A stretch of DNA of 64,000 bases from Basidiobolus meristosporus CBS 931.73 (taxonomy: Eukaryota; Basidiobolomycota; Basidiobolomycetes; Basidiobolales; Basidiobolaceae), in assembly GCA_002104905.1 (NCBI GenBank), contig MCFE01000156.1:1-64000 (forward strand), written 5' to 3'. Below are positions 57,021 to 64,000 of this stretch, piece by piece (position 1 is the first letter of the stretch; the number at the start of each line of letters is the position of its first letter). A program made the position numbers and the translations under genes. The notes below the pieces were generated by a model. It was not told the origin of the DNA. It did no database searches and was given only the letters and a program-made list of their open reading frames with translations.

Positions 57021-57115
57021 AGACTTGTTCTGTTGGATAGTGCCATATTGTGCCAGCCTGTTTAAAATGCTGGATCAATCTGGCACTCTACAGCATTATC
57101 TGACACTCATATTTC
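57021..57115 (-). mobile_element. foldback family F, terminal fragment
   Basis: Begins AGACTTGTTCTGTTGGATAG, the outer end of the left arm of family F, followed by GTGCCA words, then loses homology. The flank is CCT rather than ATT, and the sequence continues into a gypsy relic, so this is a truncated end. Confidence 0.7.
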
Positions 57116-57309
57116 TAACATTATGCCAGTGGTTGAATACAGTTGCTTGTACTTTTACTTGAACTTACTTATGTTGCTCAGAGTAGTGCTTTTCTTGCCT
57201 TGTTACTCTTCAAGATGTTCCAGATATATTTTGCTCAGTGGATGTTTTCTTGTATGAATATATTGTGCATTAATAAGTAGCTTACCTTTTCTGATGTTGT
57301 CTCCTATAT

Positions 57310-58889
57310 TTGACTTTCCTCTGTATTTACCTGATAATATGCTCAATCTTGTTGGATATCCAAATTGCTGGAAACCCCTTGCCTATCAACAGAGGCTATG
57401 GTCAAATGAGGTCCTATGTACTTGCTCAAGAAGAATCAAGTAAAAGCACCACAACATCAAATTTTATACAAATCCAAAAGACTGCCAAAATTCCAAGAAA
57501 TCAACATTATATACTCATATTATCAGACCCATCAGGGCAGGTCAAAGAATATCTACTGGGAAAAGAGGAAGTGGAAGAATTTAATTGCCTTATTGATAAG
57601 AGAAATATGTCTCTACAGAGAGCAATCCTAGAAAGGTGTGTACCAGCAATAGAAATCAGCCAGTTGTTGAAATACCAGTACACCCAGCAGCATCAAAAAT
57701 CTAAAAAGAACACTTGTAATCACAGTCTGAGTATTACTCTACTGCATCTACACAGAAAGTTATCAACAAATTCTGGAAATCTCCATTTCCACAATTTACA
57801 AATCAAGAAATTTTCACCGCTATCAAAAATCTCAGTCAACTAATACCAGAAACAGTTTAGCCTATGAAAAAAAATATCCTGAAGATTTATCAAGAACAGT
57901 TGTTAACAACATTATCAAGTGAACAACTACCATTTGAAGTGGAAAAGCCTTTCACTCTATTACAGCAGGAAGCTATGCTGCTACAACTAACAATGTGGAA
58001 GTGTAATGTGTTTTTGATTCTGGATCAGAAATCAATGCTTTCACTGCTATGACCTTTGAAAGAATCAAATTGCCATTGACAGAAGTTAACTGGAATATGA
58101 GAGTTGCTACAGGTGCAACAGAGAAGATGCTTGGACTTTGTCACTCTGTGCCAATTGAGATTGGAGGAATCAGGGTTACTTCTCCATCTTTCATTGTTGC
58201 CAATGGACCCACTTTTAAGGTATTGTTACAACAACCATATGAGAGAAAATCTCTTCTACAAGCAGATAACAGACCTAATGGAAGCTTATGGCATACAATC
58301 ACTTCTGATAATTGAACAAGAAGGGCAACCTTTTGTGCAGCAGAAGACAATAATCCAAGAAATGCAGACTCAGTTCTAGTGCAGAATATTCAGATTCATA
58401 AGTGTATTTTGTTTTGTGATCAACACTTCATTCCATCCACAACAAGTAAGACAAATACCAAGTATCAGCCAGTTGCATTGAAAGCAAAGCCAGTATCTAC
58501 TGGAATCTCATCATCAGCCCACAACAATCCTCAAATGGAGCCTTTGCACAAATATGACAAAATCAGACTCACAGAAGAGAAGCTTAAGTAGTTAGCTATT
58601 GGTATTACTCTTACCACTAAGGAGAAAAGTCTCTTTTTGACTATGCTACAATGCTATGACAATGTCTTTGCATTTAATGATGCACAAAGAGGATGCTTAT
58701 CCACAGAGCTATTTCCACCAGTTAAGATCCATACTGTTGAACATATACTATTGCATTGGAGAAAATCCAACATTTGACCTTTTTCTGAGAAGAATTTTAT
58801 GCATGATGAGCAAGAGTGAAGAAGGATCAAACTCATACATTTTATACTCAATAACATTACACCCAGATTTTAGCTGCAGAGTCTTGTAG
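57310..58889 (+). pseudogene. Ty3/gypsy polyprotein remnant (protease to pre-RT)
   Basis: 57310-57843 is a 177-codon frame with no clear motif, perhaps a gag/protease linker. At ~58015-58250 a retropepsin is readable: FDSGSEINA then RVATGATEKMLGL, VPIEIGGI and FIVANGPTFKVLLQQP, split by a frame change at ~58050. At ~58440-58760 the linker before RT is present (YQPVALKAKPVS, then RLTEEKLK, then the motif around FPPVKIHTVEHI). No RT palm or YxDD motif follows; the relic ends at the MITE. This is a different element from the gag at 3437-4426. Confidence 0.7.
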
Positions 58890-59041
58890 CATGTCAAAAA
58901 AATGCATGGCACTAATGTGTTCCTCTGGCACTATATGGCACTATATATAATTATTAGCCCTAAAGTAAAGCCTGTACCAAGCACCCATGGTGCCAGATAG
59001 TACCACTGTACCAAGATAGTGTTTTACATTTTTGTGACATG
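58890..59041. mobile_element. small hairpin MITE related to the core of family F
   Basis: 152 bp with inverted ends CATGTCA...TGACATG, extending through AAATGCATGGCACTA and its mirror. The core holds TTAGCCCTAAAGTAA, also found in the loop of the foldback at 47653-48385. It lies between the gypsy relic and the 3' end of TNP2 copy N. Confidence 0.7.
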
Positions 59042-61945
59042 TTCTGTATAATGCTACTGTACCAATTTACCAGATTGTATTTTCTTTTTCTTCCTCCCCT
59101 TGCTCATTTTGTATATTCCACTGTAGAATCACCCTTGCATTTACTTACCCACTACTTCCTTGGGTATTCCACATATAGTCTGAATCAAAAAATACTATGG
59201 CCTCCTGCATACTAACCTCTACAAACATGCACACCTGCTGCAATTTACATACTTCTATGACATCAGCTTTAGGGCTTTCTAGTTTGATACTTACAGAGTT
59301 ACCATATACCTTGTACTACTGGTAACATATTCATCTTGCAAGCAAATGCTTTGTTGCAGCCACTTCTGTCACGAATACTTGAAAAGAACTTGTTAGTATT
59401 TAGCCAATATATTCCTTCTCCTTGCTGGATTCCAGTCCCCCAGACAGATGCAATTTGCCTCTTGTTTAAGTGAATTCCATATTGAATGGTGTAGAAGTTG
59501 GCTTGTGACCCAGAGAAATCTGGCATACCTAGGTAGAGTTTTCCTGATAAGAATTTACTTGCTTGTTACACCCAACTCAACTTTGCATTACTTAACTGAT
59601 TTCCCATACATTGAGACTGCTTAGCATATTGATGCTGTAGGCATTGGTTTCTTCACATGCACAACTGTCCTCAGTGTTTTTCAACTCTTCCTGGCTGTCC
59701 TCCATGTGCTAACTCATCACATTCTTGAGGGGCTTAAAGGTAATATTCTTGATGAGATTGGGATATGCTGATACATGCAACTTGACTTGTCTTCCTTTCT
59801 CTCCACACATTTGCTCCATAGGAAACTCCCAACAGGTGTGGCAAGGTTTGATATTCTCAAAACACAAAGCAAGATGGAGTAGCAAGTGGATACAGTATTG
59901 GCAGAGATCTATATGCTGAGCTTTATATTTGTAGTATAGCTGCTCATGTCCCATTACAAATTCTTTGCACTGATACTGTAGATGCGTCAGGTTGGCATTG
60001 GTGATCCACCTCTGGATAAATATTCCTATATTGTCCACATCTTACTCCCAATAATTTTAGTGTACTCTTGGTTAAATGGCAACCAAAGGCTACTCAAATA
60101 AGTGCATATCTAGTTCATCCAGTCCTTGTAGTAATGTTGTTGTATATGTATATGAATGTTGATTAGAACCTGTGTGAAGTACTAAGGGTAGCAAATACTC
60201 CGTAATATCTTGTTAATTCTTTCAAACTTCTCTAGTATCTCAAAGGGCTTATTTAGCTTGAAATGCCCCATGTACAACTTGGTTATCAGCATAGGGATAC
60301 TGTTGAGAAGTATATGCATTGCTCTCAGTGGAAAGCTTTTGCTCCAAGAGAACACCCTCTATCTTAAGTATCTGCAGTTTCCAATTGACTCCATATTTTG
60401 GCCAATGGCTTATAGCTTGCCAACTTTGCTATAATTGTACACTGACATCTGTGTTCTCTCTCTGCAAAAGATGATTGTCTTGGTGTTGGTGCTTGGGTAA
60501 TAATAATATGCGTGAGTTATCAAGTATGTCCCTGGATCTTACACATTTGGCAGCAATACCATATATAGTGCCCAGAAAAGCAGGATATCCTGCTGATAGC
60601 TGCAGTATCTACAATGCAGAGAATAGTATGCACTTTAACATGACAGCAATTTACTGTTATGCTGCTGGAAAGAATACAAGATCATCCAGTAATGGATGCA
60701 GGTAGCTATCCAGGTTGGAATGTGATTTAAGCCCAGAAATCAGTGAAACCACCGTCAGATTTCTGATCTGATACTGTAAGACAGGTGGCAGATTAAGTTG
60801 ATGACAATTAGTGGCCAGCAGGATTTCCTGTTAGAGTACTTGTTGAATGAGAATTTATCAAGTGCCAAGGCAATGGCATGGTCATACATACCTTCAAAGT
60901 GGCCCTTGCTTCTTAGCTGCTTGTATGTATTGCCATTAGATATATTGGATATGTTTGAGCTTGATTGATACTGAGTGTGGTACTTTATAGCTTCACAATA
61001 TTTGTTGGCTGCACAAGCTTCAAAGATAGGATATTACCAGAATATAGCTGGAGCGTGAACATTGTTTTCACCCAATATGTGTGGCTTCCTGATGAGTTGG
61101 ACACCTTGCAATGGTGGCATTTTCTGATAAGAATGCCATGCCACTGTTAACACATGCTGGCATCCAGACAGTCTCTGGGCCATATGCTGCCAGCCACCTG
61201 ACAGTTGTCCATTTATACCATGCATATGGTAAGCTGCATCCCAGGAAGATATTGGCAAGTAGGAGTAGTAAATCCCTAAAGCCCCTATTACTCATATTAG
61301 TGGAAATGCCCCACTACTCTAGCCAGAACATCACATCATCTACCAGTAGATAAATTACTGGGCTCACTTGACTTCATAAGGTATCCCTGACATTTTTTTC
61401 AAAGATTTTGTCTCATTGGATAATGGGATCTTGCTGGGATCATGCAGGGTACTGTTGTTAGGAAAGATAGGCTTGCAGTCCATCAGTGAACCTTCTGCTT
61501 CTGAGCTCTCACTTTGCGTGCCCTATTCAAAAGGCTGAGGGGAGCCTAAAGGTGTCACATATTCACCTGACTCAATTTGCGCGAGATGACAAAGATGGCC
61601 AGGTCCCAATACAGAAGAACCAACTGACCAGCAAGATAATATTGCTACAGTAGTGACCAATGAATGGTCAAATATGACTTGTGTGGTAAAACACTGGCTG
61701 TGATCCTTGTAATACTTCCTATGATGTCTGCATGCTTCATGGCTGAGAGGCTTGCTACAATAGCCACATGGTCTTTTTTCTCTTCTCTTACAGTGTTAAA
61801 TCCAAGTAGTCTTGTCCATGGGTCAAACAGTTTGACCTTCAACAATGTAATACTATTATATCACTTTTTGGTCAATACTGATGTGAATTTAAGAAAGTCT
61901 TGTATTTGAGACATTGCACCTACTTGAATGTAAGACTCAATGATG
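59042..61945 (-). pseudogene. TNP2-like (Transposase_21) transposase, copy N
   Basis: Minus-strand homologue of copy P. Readable: 61295-61068 (LPYAWYKWTTVRWLAAYGPETV, then ATIARCP), and 60038-59709 (109 codons, IHLLLHLALCFENIKPCHTC and EFPMEQMCGEKGRQ). The FDGKHY/RKSCWPLI part survives only as short pieces near 60800-60960. Unlike copy P it retains the segment between the CWPL block and the C-terminal domain (60720-60050), without a foldback insertion. Stops and frameshifts throughout. The orientation is opposite to copy P. Confidence 0.7.
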
Positions 61946-62313
61946 TGTTATGATCTGCCGCTTAAATAATTAAATTAGATCAGTTTTTAGTCAAATCAAT
62001 TAGTATATGTTTAGGTTATCAGTATATCAGTATTATCTATGAAATCAGTAGCATTAGTCAGCAAATGAATCAGCAGATCCTTATCAGACAGAAATAGATA
62101 TATTAAGTAGGATCTTATTGGGTGATGATGATGCAATCAAATGAGTCATCAGCCACAACCTACATTAGGAAATACAATTAGTCAGCAATTGAACTGGCAA
62201 AATGTATATAAGGAGCTGCTGGAACCTCAATAAAAATCAGTTCAAGTTTTAGTGAATACAATACTAGCTAAACTCCCTATTCCTCTACAACTCTTATACC
62301 AAGACTTGTAACA
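61946..62313 (+). mobile_element. solo LTR, family L2 (368 bp)
   Basis: TGTTATGATCTGCC...CTTGTAACA with a TATATAAGG box (62206-62214) and an AATAAAAAT signal (~62232). It is flanked by GATG on both sides (61942-61945, 62314-62317). The homologous site in the other transposon copy (near 52280, minus strand) has GATG once, confirming a 4-bp duplication (one more base may be ambiguous). The family differs from the copia A/B LTR. Confidence 0.88.
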
Positions 62314-62641
62314 GATGACCCACCAGAGTAAGCATCATGAATAAAGTTGTGGTGTCACATACACATGTATATGTAACACTATTTCCCCTTTGGTATGACT
62401 TACTTCCATGTATATACTGCCACAAAATAAAGCAAGTTGTCAGGTTCCCAGCTAAGCTCCACCACCAACAGCAGCAAAAGAATGGTTAGAAACATCTTGC
62501 TGTGACAATTGGTGTAATAAACAAAGCTACATCCAAAAAAGGCCATGCTGACAGTGTGCCCACTGAAGGCAATAATGCAGACTCCTCAGGCTTTCAGTCA
62601 AGCAGGTAATTGAGAACCTCTAAAGAGCCACAATTGGGTGC
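62314..62641 (+). pseudogene. accessory gene of the TNP2-type transposon, copy 3 (5' end)
   Basis: The plus-strand homologue of the leader and first ~90 codons of copy 1 (mirror of 51960-52260). The start codon region reads CTGCCACAAAATAAAGC instead of ATGCCGCCCAAAAATAATGC, so the start is lost. It is cut at 62641 by an L1 LTR. It stands divergently to TNP2 copy N, repeating the layout of copy 1 and copy P. Confidence 0.75.
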
Positions 62642-63702
62642 TGTGGTAGTGTATAAGTACAAGGGAGGGATATGTCCAACACTTCTCAAGTGTTATGTGT
62701 TAGGTGTTCACTGAATGCAATAATCTCTGGCAAAAGCTTGCTAGGAATACTTGGGTTCTGTCTCTAATCTAATGTGATGGAGAACAAAGCCATAAGCTTT
62801 TCAAGGGAAAATTATTGAGCTACAATCCCTAACTTAATTGGCATCTTAACAAAAGTATGTTCTGGGTTCAGCGTCCTTTGAGATGGTAATATCCTTGGGC
62901 TTCCATAGTTGAATAACTGTAAACTCCACAAGCACGGACTTGATATGAATACAGCTATGGTCAATAGTTACAATGACAGAAAGTATCTTTGCCTGTACAA
63001 AAACAAACTTGGGAAAGAATCAAATATTATAAAAGATACCTACACTGAGTATTCCTCACAAGTAGTGCCTCCAAGGTCAGTTGGCTGTCAACATGGTTCC
63101 CTGGAAGTATCCTGTTGTGTGGATTGGAAGCTCAGGTAGCAGCAAGTAGCAGTGATCACACTGACAAACAAGTTGGCTTATTGAAAAAAGGGATGATGAT
63201 TTATTGTTCAGGGATTGCCTCCCTTACTTACTTTTCTCATTGGCAAAGTGATTACTAATCATGGAGTTCCAGAAGGTTCCAGATATCCATTGAAGTTATA
63301 TTGACATTAGAATGACCTGAGAATGTTTTAAGTATGTGCCAGAAGGATCCAAGAGGAACAGCACATGCCACCAATCAGGAATCAATTTATGTAACCTGTG
63401 TAACATAGGGATACCACCTATTGTATGAAATGGTAGGGGTGGTGACACATTTGGTCATGTGTAATGGGTACTGGCACAGGCACTTGCCTGATATAGATGT
63501 ATTTGCTTCTAGCAATCTTAGATAAAGTGAGGGATAACTTATGCAATAAGGTAAGCAGGCAGGATAGTAAAGCGGCTTATGTATAGTATTGATCAAGTAA
63601 GATAAATGTGATAAATCTAACATCAGGGTAGTAGTAAAAAAGGGAGGTAGAGGTATAGGAATGAGTACATATGTCAGTGGGTGTCACTATAAACCCACTA
63701 CA
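62642..63702 (+). mobile_element. solo LTR, family L1, second copy (~1.06 kb)
   Basis: TGTGGTAGTG...CCCACTACA, aligned over its length with 1513-2583. No internal region is attached inside the window. The flanks GGTGC and GCATG do not give a clear target duplication. Confidence 0.8.
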
Positions 63703-64000
63703 GCATGGCATTGCAGCTACCAGTAGGCAGGATTACTCTGGGGCAATCTTGCACTATGTGGGCTGATCTTGCACACTATTAAACAATCTTACATAATGAG
63801 GTTGTCACAGACAATTGAGACAACTTATAATATTTATATTACATGTACAATTGGATGCCATTATTGTGGTAGGTAAAATCCAGCACTTAGATATGTATTT
63901 TTAATGTAAATTGAAATAAATGTGTATCAAACTATAAATTACACTGATACTTACAATTTTGGTAACTACCACTCCAATTGAGCTTCATGTCAATGGCTGA
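63703..64000. other. right end of window, nothing recognised
   Basis: AT-rich sequence with CAATCTTGCAC/GATCTTGCACAC repeats near 63747-63777; no ORF or element boundary seen. The next part of an L1 element could begin here, since this follows an L1 LTR. Confidence 0.4.

Noticed and set aside
54053-57021. Foldback ends at 54053 and 57021 as the two ends of one large transposon
   Set aside because: They face away from each other relative to the enclosed sequence, one lies inside a TNP2 gene and the other inside an accessory gene, and the second lacks the ATT flank.

Overview
This is eukaryotic, almost certainly fungal, nuclear DNA. A repeat-poor gene island of about 20 kb (12.12-32.19 kb) is walled in on both sides by layered transposable elements. 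The island genes are compact: single-exon, or with very short introns of 58 and 59 bp, and several have a clear TATA box 45-135 bp before the start codon. The gene content (N-acetylglucosamine-6-phosphate deacetylase, a cyclin K/T-type cyclin, a cAMP-receptor-like GPCR, a Ser/Thr-rich secreted protein with a CBM19-like chitin-binding tail) fits a filamentous or early-diverging fungus. I cannot fix the lineage from sequence alone.

Left repeat flank (1-12.12 kb): an ORF cut by the window edge; a 155-bp tandem satellite split by a ~1.07-kb solo LTR; an isolated intact Ty3/gypsy-type gag ORF on the minus strand; a truncated foldback element joined to a copia RNase H end; several copia LTR relics; and copia element A (6556-11223). 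Element A is nearly complete: LTR, half-tRNA-iMet primer-binding site, one gag-pol frame of 1323 codons with two in-frame stops, polypurine tract, LTR.

Gene island: NagA-type deacetylase (+), cyclin (+), a member of a new small-protein family (-), Ser/Thr-rich CBM19 protein (-), three-exon GPCR (+), and two further members of the small-protein family (+). These three small genes (47, 58 and 62 codons) share a C-terminal motif of the form YHQ-x4-RYRYI. Two are too short for a 60-codon ORF cutoff. I do not recognise the family. It is the best candidate here for an undescribed gene family. The island otherwise has long intergenic stretches in which I find no convincing genes.

Right repeat flank (32.19-64 kb): a nested copia cluster. 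An old minus-strand element (32.19-44.13 kb) is split by a plus-strand relic (33.7-36.9 kb) and by copia element B (39033-43676). Next to it, copia element M2 (44163-49081, minus) keeps a perfect 5-bp target duplication CAAAA. M2 is itself interrupted by a 733-bp near-perfect foldback transposon (47653-48385) with a 3-bp ATT duplication.

From 49 to 62.6 kb lie broken copies of a DNA transposon. It has two divergent genes: a TNP2-like (Transposase_21) transposase and an unrecognised coiled-coil/charged accessory ORF. Two TNP2 copies lie in inverted orientation (52.4-55.0 kb and 61.9-59.0 kb), and there are three accessory-gene copies. A gypsy pol relic (57.3-58.9 kb), a small hairpin MITE, a 368-bp solo LTR with a GATG duplication, and a second copy of the ~1.07-kb solo LTR complete the window. 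No rRNA, tRNA or CRISPR was found.
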